A stretch of DNA of 64,000 nucleotides from Enterococcus avium ATCC 14025 (GTDB taxonomy: Bacteria > Bacillota > Bacilli > Lactobacillales > Enterococcaceae): positions 634,317 to 698,316 of the forward strand of contig NZ_KE136357.1 in NCBI RefSeq assembly GCF_000406965.1. Reading direction: 5' to 3'. Position numbers and translations under genes: made by a program. The notes below the pieces were generated by a model, which saw nothing but the letters and a program-made list of their open reading frames with translations, made no database searches and had not been told where the DNA came from. The first letter of the stretch is position 1, and each line of letters begins with the position of its first letter. This document shows positions 48,199-57,143 of this stretch, in pieces.

Positions 48199-48227
48199 TT
48201 GACAATGATTTTGTAAGCGATTATACT
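48199..48227 (+). promoter_or_regulatory. Promoter and cre-like site of gatABC
   Basis: TTGACA (48199-48204) and TATACT (48222-48227) lie 17 bp apart. TTGTAAGCGATTATAC (48211-48226) misses the cre consensus at one fixed position and covers the -10 box. AATAAACATAAACGAAC just downstream (about 48243-48260) repeats the operator-like motif in inverse orientation. Confidence 0.75.
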
Positions 48228-48281
48228 CAACGTGTAAATAGATAAATAAACATAAACGAACTAATAAAGGAGCTGTTTTGT

Positions 48282-48773
48282 GTGAATAAATTCTTTTTCA
48301 AAGACACGGTCTATGTTTCTGACAAGCAATCGCAAGAAGAAGTGTTCGAGCAAGTCTATCAAGATCTGTTAAAGAAAGAATTGGTAACCGAAGATTTTTT
48401 GGAGAACCTTTTAGAACGGGAGCGTAATTATCCGACGGGATTGGATCTCTCACCTGTCTCTAAAATATTGCCAGATATCGCTATCCCTCATACCGAAAGT
48501 GAGTTTGTGCGAACCACCCGTATCATTCCAATCAAAGTAAAAAATGAAATCCCTTTCTACAACATGATCTCGCCAAGCGATCAGATTTCCGCTTCATTTC
48601 TTTTCATGATCTTGAACGAAAATGGTGAAGCACAGGCTGGCATGTTGGCTAATATCATGGATTTCATTAATTCTGTTGACAAAGAAAAACTGTGTTCGTT
48701 TTTCAAATTAGAGGACACAGAAGCGATTTATCATTTTTTAGAAGAACATTTTTATATAGAAGTCTCTGCCTAA
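48282..48773 (+). CDS. gatA: PTS EIIA, galactitol type
   Basis: 163 residues, GTG start with AAAGGAG nine bases upstream. The active histidine is in IAIPHTES. It is the first phospho-carrier of the galactitol-type permease and is followed 40 bp later by the EIIB gene. Gat-type EIIs in streptococci and enterococci can bring in galactose as galactose-6-phosphate or galactitol as its 1-phosphate. With lacABCD next door and no polyol dehydrogenase, galactose is the more likely substrate. Confidence 0.88.
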   Translation: MNKFFFKDTVYVSDKQSQEEVFEQVYQDLLKKELVTEDFLENLLERERNYPTGLDLSPVSKILPDIAIPHTESEFVRTTRIIPIKVKNEIPFYNMISPSDQISASFLFMILNENGEAQAGMLANIMDFINSVDKEKLCSFFKLEDTEAIYHFLEEHFYIEVSA

Positions 48774-48815
48774 CCGCAGGATAAAAAATAAACTTATTTT
48801 AAGGGGAGAATTATT

Positions 48816-49118
48816 ATGATCAAAATTTTAGCAGCATGTGGAGCAGGCGTTAATTCAAGCCATCAAATCAAAAGCGCTTTGGAAACTGAATTGAAAAATC
48901 GTGGCTATCAAGTCACCTGTGACGCCGTTATGATCAAAGACATCAATGAAGAAATGCTTTCTCATTATGACATTTTCGCACAAATTGCCAACACCGACTT
49001 GGGTTTTAACATTAACATCCCTGTCGTTGATGCAGGTGCTATTCTTTATCGTATTCCTGCTATGGCTGAGCCTGTTTACCAAAGTATGGAAAGCGCAATC
49101 CAATCATTAAACAAATAG
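48816..49118 (+). CDS. gatB: PTS EIIB, galactitol type
   Basis: 100 residues. The acceptor cysteine is C8 in ILAACGAGVNSS. RBS AAGGGGAG is upstream. It receives phosphate from GatA and phosphorylates the sugar carried by the EIIC gene 21 bp downstream. Confidence 0.9.
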   Translation: MIKILAACGAGVNSSHQIKSALETELKNRGYQVTCDAVMIKDINEEMLSHYDIFAQIANTDLGFNINIPVVDAGAILYRIPAMAEPVYQSMESAIQSLNK

Positions 49119-49139
49119 GACTAAAGAAAGGAAAAACAT

Positions 49140-50597
49140 ATGAATACAATTATTGATATTGCCAATAAAGTATTTACCCCCCTAATTAATTTAGGGGCGG
49201 CACCGTTAATGACCATCGTATTAACTGTTATTGCTTTATTTTTTAAAGTAAAACCGTCACGCGCTCTTGAAGGCGGGATCAAATTAGGGATCGCCCTGAC
49301 TGGGATCGGAGCTATTATTGGAATTTTAACTACTGCTTTTTCAGACGCTATGACAGCTTTTGTTGAACGAACAGGTATTTCATTAAACATTACAGATGTC
49401 GGTTGGGCCCCACTAGCAACCATCACATGGGGGTCGCCATACACGCTTTATTTTTTACTAATTATGGTGATCGTCAATATTATCATGTTAGCAATGAAAA
49501 AAACCGACACATTAGATGTGGATATTTTTGATATTTGGCATTTAGCAATTGTTGGTTTGTTCGCGATCTTCTGCGGTGCTAATCTGTTTATTGCTTCTGC
49601 ATTAGTTATTTTCATTGGTGTATTAAAAATTTGGAACTCCGACTTAATGAAACCAACCTTCAATGACTTGTTAAATGCACCCGACAGCAACCCGATGACT
49701 ACGACTCATATGAACTACATGATGAATCCAATCATTATGGTTTTCGATAAAATTTTCGACAAAGTCTTCCCTTGGTTGGATAAATATGATTTCGATGCTG
49801 CCAAATTAAATAGTAAAATTGGCTTCTGGGGATCAAAATTCGCAATTGGAATTTATTTGGGGATTTTTGTTGGATTACTAGCAGGACAAACACCAACGCA
49901 AATTTTCTCGCTAGCCTTTACTGCTGCCGTCTGTTTGGAATTGTTCTCTTTGATCGGCGCTTGGTTCATCGCAGCCGTAGAACCGTTATCACAAGGGATT
50001 ACCGATTTTGCCAATAAACGACTAAAAGGACGTACCATCAACATAGGTTTAGACTGGCCTTTCTTAGCAGGCCGCGCTGAAATCTGGGCTGCCGCTAACG
50101 TATTAGCACCAATCATGTTGCTAGAAGCCATCATCTTACCAGGAAATAAATTATTGCCACTAGGCGGAATCATCGCAATGGGTGTTACCCCAGCACTATT
50201 GGTCGTAACTCGTGGAAAATTAATCCGTATGATCGTAATCGGCGCGATCGAATTACCATTATTCTTATGGTCAGGCACCTTGATTGCACCATTCGTCACT
50301 CAAACAGCTAAAGCAGTCGGAGCCTTTCCAGCCGGCTTGAGCGGGTCCGCCATGATCTCTCATACAACGATGGAAGGCCCGATTGAAAAATTCCTAGGTT
50401 ATTTAGTCGGTAATGCTTCTCAAGGACAAATCGAATTTGTGATATACGCTGCCTTAGCATTAGGTGCATACCTTTTAATCTTCATTTGGTATGCTCGTCA
50501 AATGAAAAAACGCAACGCTGCATACGCAGCTGAAAAAGAAGAGAATGCATCTCCGGCAACGGCGCATAATATGACTTATGCAGCCGAAGCTAAATAA
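49140..50597 (+). CDS. gatC: PTS EIIC, galactitol type
   Basis: 485 residues, hydrophobic throughout, with the GatC-family start (IANKVFTPLINLGAAPLMTI) and the typical IGLDWPFLAGRAEIW segment at about 300-315. Membrane channel of the system. The C-terminal 30 residues are hydrophilic. A terminator follows immediately. Confidence 0.92.
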   Translation: MNTIIDIANKVFTPLINLGAAPLMTIVLTVIALFFKVKPSRALEGGIKLGIALTGIGAIIGILTTAFSDAMTAFVERTGISLNITDVGWAPLATITWGSPYTLYFLLIMVIVNIIMLAMKKTDTLDVDIFDIWHLAIVGLFAIFCGANLFIASALVIFIGVLKIWNSDLMKPTFNDLLNAPDSNPMTTTHMNYMMNPIIMVFDKIFDKVFPWLDKYDFDAAKLNSKIGFWGSKFAIGIYLGIFVGLLAGQTPTQIFSLAFTAAVCLELFSLIGAWFIAAVEPLSQGITDFANKRLKGRTINIGLDWPFLAGRAEIWAAANVLAPIMLLEAIILPGNKLLPLGGIIAMGVTPALLVVTRGKLIRMIVIGAIELPLFLWSGTLIAPFVTQTAKAVGAFPAGLSGSAMISHTTMEGPIEKFLGYLVGNASQGQIEFVIYAALALGAYLLIFIWYARQMKKRNAAYAAEKEENASPATAHNMTYAAEAK

Positions 50598-50605
50598 GCT
50601 AAAAA

Positions 50606-50640
50606 CACCCCGAATGTCTTTAGACTTCGGGGTATTATTT
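50606..50640 (+). terminator. Terminator of gatABC
   Basis: ACCCCGAA/TTCGGGGT stem extended by partial inner pairing, followed by ATTATTTT. Confidence 0.85.
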
Positions 50641-51147
50641 TACCTATAAAAAATAAATAGATGTAAAAACCATTTCAAAAAGCATAGCCCATCTCTTGCC
50701 ACACCCAATAAAGAAATTATCAACGTTTATGCTGCTTTTCACCTCCTTTAAACTTGCCTTTGTTGGTATTCCTCAACGATTCTTTTTGGTTCTTGTTTGT
50801 TTTGTGCTTTTTGATTTTTTTGTTGTTTAATTGCGGATTCCTTGACTTCGTTTTTCCTGAATCGCTTCGCATCCTGTGGTTATGAATGCGCTTTAAATGT
50901 TGCTTTTTCTGATCTAACTCGTTTCATTTCAAAGAGCTTCAGCTGACTTAGTGCCTATGGTTGTTTTGATATCCCTTTTCCTCCTTAATAAAGCGGTGAT
51001 TGATACTGATATTTTTTCCTTCTCATATACATAATATCCAAAAAAAATCGACTATCTTTTTTCAAATGGTGTATTCAAGTATTCGGAGGAATTAGTAATG
51101 ATGCACCTTAAAAATAACATACTTTGCTTAAATTCAAGGCTACAAAA
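50641..51147. other. Intergenic region with a Lys/Arg-rich leftward coding-like trail
   Basis: No certain gene. On the minus strand, open frames in shifting phase (about 51060-50720) encode very basic residues; the longest, 50720-50923, is 67 codons (for example KIKKHKTNKNQKESL and KGKFKGGEKQHKR). AGGAGG occurs at two places but is not followed by a start codon at a good distance for this frame. It looks like the decayed tail of a basic, nucleic-acid-binding type protein. Confidence 0.35.
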
Positions 51148-51185
51148 AAACTACCAAGTTCTAATTATCTAGAGTTTGGCAGTTT
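51148..51185 (-). terminator. Terminator of the orphan DeoR gene
   Basis: AAACTRCCAA/TTGGYAGTTT stem, followed by TTTTTTT on the minus strand. Confidence 0.8.
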
Positions 51186-51190
51186 CTCAT

Positions 51191-51943
51191 TTACACAACA
51201 TATTTTTCTTCTTTTTCGATTTTTTCATAGTGCTTTTGTTCATCATCATCCGTTATAACTACCGTTACATCATTCAGATTATAATATACTGAAAAATCTC
51301 TTTTCCCAATTTTCGAATGATCAATCAATAAAAAGCGTTCAACAGAATTATTCAGAGCGATTTGTTGAGTTTGGCCCTCTTCAAAAGTCGAAGTCATAAT
51401 TTTCTGTTCATTTAAAGCATTACAGCTGAAAAATGCTTTATGAAAATTCATATCCTGTAGCGATTTATTCGTGATCTCACCAACAAAGCATTGAGTTGTT
51501 TCCCGCATCTCGCCACCCAATAGATAGATTTTTCGATTCCCTTTTCGCTTATTTAATTCTTCAAAAACAGGCAAACAGTTTGTAACAATCCGCAGTGAAT
51601 CCCCTTGAATGATTTTTGACATGAGCTCGATTGTAGTTCCTGGTCCAAGAAATATCGTATCACCATCATTGATCATTTCATTCGCCTTTTCCACAATCCG
51701 CTGCTTTTCTTCTTGCAGCATAATCTGTTTTTCCCTATGAGAAAGCTCCACATGCCGATAAAAATCCTTCAATTTCGCTCCGCCATGGACGCGTTCTAAT
51801 AATCCTTGTTTCTCCATTTCGTCCAAATCACGTCGGACTGTCATATCTGAAACCGAAAACTTCTCCATAATATCGCTGACTCGTACTGTACCGTTAACCT
51901 CTAATAACGACATGATCGCTTGGAATCGATCCGTTTTTAACAT
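51191..51943 (-). CDS. DeoR-family transcriptional regulator (LacR-like paralogue)
   Basis: 250 residues. HTH at about 18-40 (VSDIMEKFSVSDMTVRRDLDEM), VHGGA, then FLGPGTTIELM and the sensor domain. Resembles the LacR at 47.3 kb along its whole length (for example RIVTNxLPVF). It has its own terminator; its upstream region is taken by an IS3 element 170 bp away, so its natural partner operon may have been lost or lies elsewhere. It may also bind the lac/gat operators. Confidence 0.85.
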   Translation of the reverse strand: MLKTDRFQAIMSLLEVNGTVRVSDIMEKFSVSDMTVRRDLDEMEKQGLLERVHGGAKLKDFYRHVELSHREKQIMLQEEKQRIVEKANEMINDGDTIFLGPGTTIELMSKIIQGDSLRIVTNCLPVFEELNKRKGNRKIYLLGGEMRETTQCFVGEITNKSLQDMNFHKAFFSCNALNEQKIMTSTFEEGQTQQIALNNSVERFLLIDHSKIGKRDFSVYYNLNDVTVVITDDDEQKHYEKIEKEEKYVV

Positions 51944-52165
51944 TTCATCGCCTCTTTTCTTTTTAAGACTATCAAATTCTTAAGAAAAGTGCTAGAACAA
52001 GTTTTCTTAAGAAGCCTTCTGCAGGAAGGAAAGCAAAATTTTTCAGAATTTGCAAGCTGCTATTCTAAAAAAATAAAACCGAACGAGCATGACTATCATA
52101 GTGACAGCTGAACCGACCCCCAAAAGTTAGACCAAAAATCTAACTTTTTGGAGGTCGGTATTTTT

Positions 52166-52741
52166 ATGACTGAATATGGCTTTGAAATCAAGCTGAAAGT
52201 TGTTCAAGATTATTTGGATGGAAAAGGTGGCTATCGCTATCTAGCGAAAAAGTATGGAGTTAAGAACGCGGATCAAGTAAGAAGCTGGATTAATTCCTAT
52301 CAACAATTTGGTGAGGAAGGACTCTTTCGAAAACATTATGATAATACTTACTCTGTTCAATTCAAGATGGATGCGATAGAGTTATATCAAACGAGTGAGT
52401 TGTCCTATCGTGAAGTTGCCAATAGACTCGGTATGAGGAATCATGCTCTGATTGCCAGTTGGATGCGGAGTTTTCGAGATGATGGTATCAAGGGACTCTC
52501 AAAACCGAAAGGACGTCCACCTACCGTGCCTAAGAAAAAAGAAAAGCCAAAGAAAGATTTTGTTAAAGTAACATCGGAAGAACGCGACCGTATTAAAGAA
52601 TTAGAAAAACAAGTCCGTTCACTTCAGATAGAAAATGCCTTTTTAAAAGAACTGAGGAAGCTGCGAAATCAGGAAGCCCAACAAAGACGAACGAATCAAT
52701 CGCACGAATCATCCACAGCCTCCGAGGACCCTTCAAATTAG
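52166..52741 (+). CDS. IS3-family transposase OrfA
   Basis: 191 residues. Two HTH motifs (about 8-35 and 65-90), then a Lys/Pro-rich link and a leucine-zipper-like coiled coil (about 135-165). The ATG at 52166 is preceded by GGAGG. It binds the IS ends and, through a -1 shift at T TTA AAA (52642-52648), is joined to OrfB to make the active transposase. Confidence 0.88.
   Translation: MTEYGFEIKLKVVQDYLDGKGGYRYLAKKYGVKNADQVRSWINSYQQFGEEGLFRKHYDNTYSVQFKMDAIELYQTSELSYREVANRLGMRNHALIASWMRSFRDDGIKGLSKPKGRPPTVPKKKEKPKKDFVKVTSEERDRIKELEKQVRSLQIENAFLKELRKLRNQEAQQRRTNQSHESSTASEDPSN
52642..52648 (+). other. -1 programmed frameshift site of the IS3 element
   Basis: T TTA AAA in the orfA frame, followed by G. 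The -1 frame from here reads FKRTEEAAKSGSPTKTNE and stays open into orfB, as in other IS3-family elements. Confidence 0.75.
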
Positions 52742-52758
52742 TTGAGCTTCTTGAGACC

Positions 52759-53586
52759 TTGGACTTTCCTAAAGCAACGTTTATGTACTGGCAAAAACGA
52801 TTTGACAGAGAAAACCCTGATCAAGAAATTGAAGCCGAAATGCTTCGTATTCGTAAAGAACATAAAAATTATGGCTGTTTACGAATGACGAACGAACTAA
52901 AGAATCGTGGATTCCATGTTAATAAAAAGAAAGTCCAACGTTTGATTCGAAAACTAGGAATCGAAGTGCGTTCATACACGCGGAAATCACGGCGCTACAG
53001 TTCTTACCGAGGAAAAGTCGGGAAAGTGGCGAAACACCGGATTCGTCGTCACTTTTATACGACTATTTGTCACCAAAAAATTACGACAGATACAACAGAG
53101 TTCAAATATCTTGAAGTGGATATCAAAGGCGTGATCCGTCAGAGAAAGTTATATCTGGACCCGTTTATGGATATGTATAATAGCGAGATTCTTTCGTACC
53201 GCATCTCGGAAAAGCCAAATGCCTTGGCAATCATGGAAGGCTTAGAAGAAGCCATAGCGATCACGAATGATTGCCCGTATCGTCGCACTTTCCACTCGGA
53301 TCAAGGCTGGGCCTATCAGATGAAAGCCTACCGTCGAAAACTAAAGAAACAGAAAATTTTTCAAAGTATGTCTCGAAAAGGAAATTGTTTAGATAATTCC
53401 ATCATGGAGAATTTCTTCAGTCTTCTAAAACAAGAAATTTTTCATGGAGAAACCTATCACAGTTTTGATGAACTAAAAACGGCGATTGATGATTTTATCT
53501 ATTACTACAACAATCACCGGATGAAACAGAAATTGAACTGGAAAAGCCCTGTTCAGTTTCGAGAAACAGCACAGAAAGCGGCATAA
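52759..53586 (+). CDS. IS3-family transposase OrfB (DDE integrase core)
   Basis: 275 residues from the first ATG-like start, but the frame is open upstream to the orfA frameshift site, so the product is probably an OrfAB fusion. An HTH_21 region (EEMLRIRKEHKNYG-type) is followed by the rve core: D in TTDTTEFKYLEVD, D in FHSDQGW and E in SIMENFFSLLKQE, with the spacing expected for D-D-35-E. Confidence 0.9.
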   Translation: MDFPKATFMYWQKRFDRENPDQEIEAEMLRIRKEHKNYGCLRMTNELKNRGFHVNKKKVQRLIRKLGIEVRSYTRKSRRYSSYRGKVGKVAKHRIRRHFYTTICHQKITTDTTEFKYLEVDIKGVIRQRKLYLDPFMDMYNSEILSYRISEKPNALAIMEGLEEAIAITNDCPYRRTFHSDQGWAYQMKAYRRKLKKQKIFQSMSRKGNCLDNSIMENFFSLLKQEIFHGETYHSFDELKTAIDDFIYYYNNHRMKQKLNWKSPVQFRETAQKAA

Positions 53587-53715
53587 TCGCTTAGCTTAAG
53601 AAACAAAAAACGGAGTAGATTTCTCTACTCCGAAAAAAGTCTAACATTTGGGGGTCACTTCAAGCCTTGTTCATTCGACTTTTATCTTTAATAAATCATT
53701 TTATTTAATCTGAAG

Positions 53716-54426
53716 TTATTGCGCAAGTTCAAAAACAAAGTAGTTAATGTCTCCTCGATATTTCGAAATCGAATACTCAACGGGCAGACGTTCTAGCGAA
53801 AAACCCTGTGTATGGAAATAGAACATTGGATCTCCTTCTTCCACATCTAACAAATCGCTGATCGTATCATCCGCTTTGATTACTTCTAGCTTTCTGGTGA
53901 CCGTTTTAATTGGATAACCCATTTCTTCAAAAACTTGATACATTTTTTCTTTTGTAAAATCAACCTTCTGGAACTTTGGAAACAATTCATAAGGAATATA
54001 GCTAGTAACTAATACGACTGGTTTCTCTTCCGCGTACCGTAAACGCGTTAATTTATAGACCAAGTCTCCTTGCTCTAATTCTAAGTTTTCAGCTACTTCT
54101 TCACTAGCAGCAACTTGTTGAAAATTCAAAACTTTTGTTTTTGGAATAATTCCTTTTCGGCTCATTTCCGAATCAAAACTCTCGATCACATGTGTAAATT
54201 CTTGCTGAATCTTAGTTTTTTTTACAATCGTTCCTCTTTTTTTACGCTTCTCCAAATATCCTTCATTTACCAGCGCCTGAACCGCCTGACGAACTGTAGG
54301 CCGACTAACCTTGTACTGTTCCGCCAACTCCATTTCAGTAGGAATTAATTGATTTTCCACATATTCTCCATTTTGAATTTTTTCCAATAAGTCCATTCGA
54401 ATTTTTTTGTGCAAAGGGATATTCAT
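53716..54426 (-). CDS. GntR-family regulator (HutC/UTRA type)
   Basis: 236 residues. Winged HTH at 5-70 (KIRMDLLEKIQNGEY ... SRPTVRQAVQALVNEGYL), then a UTRA ligand-binding domain (about 90-235). It is the last gene of the mannose-family PTS operon, 42 bp after manA, and probably binds the paired TTTTATGTAAT repeats in the divergent promoter at 58.1 kb. The ligand is likely the imported sugar phosphate. Confidence 0.88.
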   Translation of the reverse strand: MNIPLHKKIRMDLLEKIQNGEYVENQLIPTEMELAEQYKVSRPTVRQAVQALVNEGYLEKRKKRGTIVKKTKIQQEFTHVIESFDSEMSRKGIIPKTKVLNFQQVAASEEVAENLELEQGDLVYKLTRLRYAEEKPVVLVTSYIPYELFPKFQKVDFTKEKMYQVFEEMGYPIKTVTRKLEVIKADDTISDLLDVEEGDPMFYFHTQGFSLERLPVEYSISKYRGDINYFVFELAQ

Positions 54427-54468
54427 AAGCTACCTACTCCTTGATTAATTGTATCCATTATAACATAG

Positions 54469-55371
54469 TTATATTCTCCAATATTTTATTGGTGTAGCTA
54501 AGACAGCTTCAACCGTTTCTGGCAATTCAAACATCTCATCCTTTAATAAAACAATACTTTGTCCGACATTGCAAGTACTGCCGGCAATAACAATCGTTCC
54601 AGCAATTATTGTAAGTATACTTGCTATGGAAGAATTATTTTCTACTATTTGCTTTCCTTTCAGATGCTGAATCGTAAATTCCCTTTGACAAATTGAGTCT
54701 CCTAATGCAAACGAACACCTTTCTACCTGATTTTCTGGTTGAAGTGTTTCGATGGCCTTTTCAACATGTAGTTCCCTTTTCTGTCCTCGCATATCTGTAC
54801 GATCATAATCATAAAAACGATAAGTGATATCTGTTGCTTGTTGAATTTCATAGACCAATGATCCCTTTGTTAACGCGTGAATCGTTCCAGACGGGATATA
54901 AATCACATCATGTTCTGCAACTGGATATTTTTTCAAAATTTTCGTGTATTCATTCTCCTTGGCTGCTGCTAAAACAGCTGATTTTCTAGGGTCTTGCTGT
55001 TCAGCATAAATCCAGCCTGTTTCCGGCGGATCAATAAAATACCAGGCTTCACTTTTTCCATAAGGCAGATTCTCAACGGACTGCGCGTATTCATCAGTAG
55101 GATGTACCTGAATACTAAGATTCTCATCGCAGGCTGTAAATGAGATAATCAAAGGATAAACCTCACCCGCCTCCAAACCAAATTTTTGAGGATTTTCTGC
55201 AACCATTTCTCCAAATGTTTTCTCTTCATTTACTACGTTACAATCAATATCAGCAATCCCACTTGCTGAATAAACGGACCCAATTTTCTCAATCTTATGG
55301 TCACCATGATATTCGTGCAATCTAGCTGTGCCCCAAATTCGTTCTCGTGAGGTTGGTTCTAAAATGTACAT
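54469..55371 (-). CDS. manA: Mannose-6-phosphate isomerase, class I
   Basis: 300 residues, the short Gram-positive form. Zn-site motifs are SIQVHPTDEYA and PSGTIHAL, and YEIQQATDITYRFYDYDR is the usual active-site stretch. Interconverts mannose-6-phosphate and fructose-6-phosphate; in this setting it may act on the 6-phosphate made by the PTS encoded just upstream. It could differ in specificity from housekeeping ManA. Confidence 0.9.
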   Translation of the reverse strand: MYILEPTSRERIWGTARLHEYHGDHKIEKIGSVYSASGIADIDCNVVNEEKTFGEMVAENPQKFGLEAGEVYPLIISFTACDENLSIQVHPTDEYAQSVENLPYGKSEAWYFIDPPETGWIYAEQQDPRKSAVLAAAKENEYTKILKKYPVAEHDVIYIPSGTIHALTKGSLVYEIQQATDITYRFYDYDRTDMRGQKRELHVEKAIETLQPENQVERCSFALGDSICQREFTIQHLKGKQIVENNSSIASILTIIAGTIVIAGSTCNVGQSIVLLKDEMFELPETVEAVLATPIKYWRI

Positions 55372-55441
55372 TTTTCATTCTCCTTTATTTCATTATTCTC
55401 TAATAAAGAAGACGTGCTTCATTCGAAACACGTCCACTTCC

Positions 55442-56251
55442 TTAAAATACTCCGATAACTACACCAATTGCTGAAATAACCGTCAAAACGAGTATGACTT
55501 TTGTAGCCGTCATTTGTTTTGAAGTCAATAAATACCAAGCCAGTAAGACCATCATCAAAGGAAGAACATTAGGAAAAATTCCATCTAATACTGTCTGTAG
55601 CTTTTGTACCTCATCTCCCATAGGAATTTTAATCGCTGTCGTTAGTGCAATATTAGAAGCAGCCAAGCCACCAACCACCATGATCCCTAAAATATTGAAT
55701 GCATCAGTGATTCGTTTCGCATTTTCTCCTATTATGACGTCAATCGCATTTACACCTAGCCGATAACCGTTCATAAAGCATAAATATGAAATGAGCGGAC
55801 CGATAATCCCGTAGCTTATAATATAAAATATCAGACCTAAAGCATTGCCACCTGCTGCTAACCCCATACCAATTGACAGTAAGATTGGTACAATGATTCC
55901 TTGAATAATTGAATCCCCTATTCCCGCCAATGGTCCCATTAAGGTCGTTTTAATATTTACGGGCATCTCTTCAGGCACATCTCCACCAATAGCGATTTCT
56001 TCTTCTAATGAAGCAACGATACCATTGATCAATTGACCCGTCTGAGGTTCAGTATTATAAAACATCGAATGTCTTAATAATAACCTTCTTTTAGCTTCTT
56101 CATCATTTTTATAATACTTTTCAGCAAACGGCAGATAGGAATAGGCCCATGCATGAGCCTGTAGTTTTTCATAGCTCATGGAAGATAAGTGAGTAAAGCC
56201 CCAACGTTTCCAAATCTGACGTAATTCTTTTTTCGTTAATCGATTTTCCAT
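55442..56251 (-). CDS. PTS EIID, mannose/fructose/sorbose family
   Basis: 269 residues, starting with LTKKELRQIWKRWGFTHLSS and containing GDSIIQGIIVPILLSIGMGLAAGGNALG, both typical of EIID. One membrane segment group at the C-terminus. Partner of the EIIC encoded 15 bp upstream. Confidence 0.92.
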   Translation of the reverse strand: MENRLTKKELRQIWKRWGFTHLSSMSYEKLQAHAWAYSYLPFAEKYYKNDEEAKRRLLLRHSMFYNTEPQTGQLINGIVASLEEEIAIGGDVPEEMPVNIKTTLMGPLAGIGDSIIQGIIVPILLSIGMGLAAGGNALGLIFYIISYGIIGPLISYLCFMNGYRLGVNAIDVIIGENAKRITDAFNILGIMVVGGLAASNIALTTAIKIPMGDEVQKLQTVLDGIFPNVLPLMMVLLAWYLLTSKQMTATKVILVLTVISAIGVVIGVF

Positions 56252-56266
56252 CCGTTTTTTCCCTCC

Positions 56267-57112
56267 TTAGAACAAATCGTCATCTTCATAAGCTGCTTCA
56301 TTCTGCTCAATTGGCACATTATTTGCGAGAACAAGCTTACTATCTCCATTGCTTTTTCCTGTACTAAGGTAAACAACGTAGGCAACCATTGCTGCCAGAA
56401 ATACTAAAGCAATCATGTTTAATTTGGCGAAAGCCATCAAAACAAAACCTGCGAAAAAGAAAACCAAATGAACCTTTTCTTTGATTACAATTCCCATCAG
56501 CATCGCAATCCCTAAAGCAGGCAAAACACCGCCTAGCACCGAAATAGTATCAGTTACAACCTGCGGAACATTGTTTAATAGCCAATCCACTAAGCCACGT
56601 CCAAAGAAAATTGCTGCAAAAATCGGAACTGCTCGAAGTAAGAACGTCGTAATTTGAGGATAAACCACATGATTCAGCAAAATGCCGCGATCATCAATAT
56701 TTTCAGCCGCACTCTGTGCTCGCGTATTCCAAAATGAATATAGAGCCATTCGTGTATTGTAAAATATGAGTCCAAAGGTCTGACCTATTAAAATCGCTAG
56801 AGTAACTGCAACCGCTGGTTCCCTTGTAGTAGCTAAGGCTAAACCAATACCGCCATAGGCTGCATAAGTGATTTCACTATTGGTTGCACCACCAGTTGAT
56901 AAGTTTGCAATAAACACAACTTGAACAGCTAGTCCGCATAACACGCCTGCCTTAATATCACCAAAAGCCATGCCCACTAAAAATCCTGCCACCAGCGGAC
57001 GACCAACTACATAAAAACCACCACTCATTCCAAATAACCAAGGACTCTCAATTGCACCTAAGTAACAAAAAATTCCAGTTAATAAAGCGGGTAAAAACAA
57101 ACTGCCATCCAT
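56267..57112 (-). CDS. PTS EIIC, mannose/fructose/sorbose family
   Basis: 281 residues, about seven membrane helices, with the family motif GGxxPALGIAMLMGIV. The C-terminus is a short acidic tail (EAAYEDDDLF). Forms the channel with EIID. RBS AGGAGG is upstream. Confidence 0.92.
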   Translation of the reverse strand: MDGSLFLPALLTGIFCYLGAIESPWLFGMSGGFYVVGRPLVAGFLVGMAFGDIKAGVLCGLAVQVVFIANLSTGGATNSEITYAAYGGIGLALATTREPAVAVTLAILIGQTFGLIFYNTRMALYSFWNTRAQSAAENIDDRGILLNHVVYPQITTFLLRAVPIFAAIFFGRGLVDWLLNNVPQVVTDTISVLGGVLPALGIAMLMGIVIKEKVHLVFFFAGFVLMAFAKLNMIALVFLAAMVAYVVYLSTGKSNGDSKLVLANNVPIEQNEAAYEDDDLF

Positions 57113-57143
57113 CTTTTTTCCTCCTTTGATTCTTTCATATCTA

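Larger units (their letters stand above)
52114..53657 (+). mobile_element. IS3-family insertion sequence (IS150-like), complete
   Basis: Terminal inverted repeats GACCCCCAAAAGTTAGAC (52115-52132) and its near-complement (53639-53656), 17 of 18 positions matching. About 1.54 kb with two overlapping frames. A hairpin AAAAGTTAGA/TCTAACTTTT (52122-52148) sits just before orfA's RBS, and a terminator-like hairpin CGGAGTAG/CTACTCCG (53611-53632) follows orfB. I see no clear target duplication in the flanks. Confidence 0.85.

Noticed and set aside
52100-53670. Target-site duplication of the IS3 element
   Set aside because: Flanks (...GAAC and CTTC...) do not match at 3-5 bp, so no duplication is claimed.
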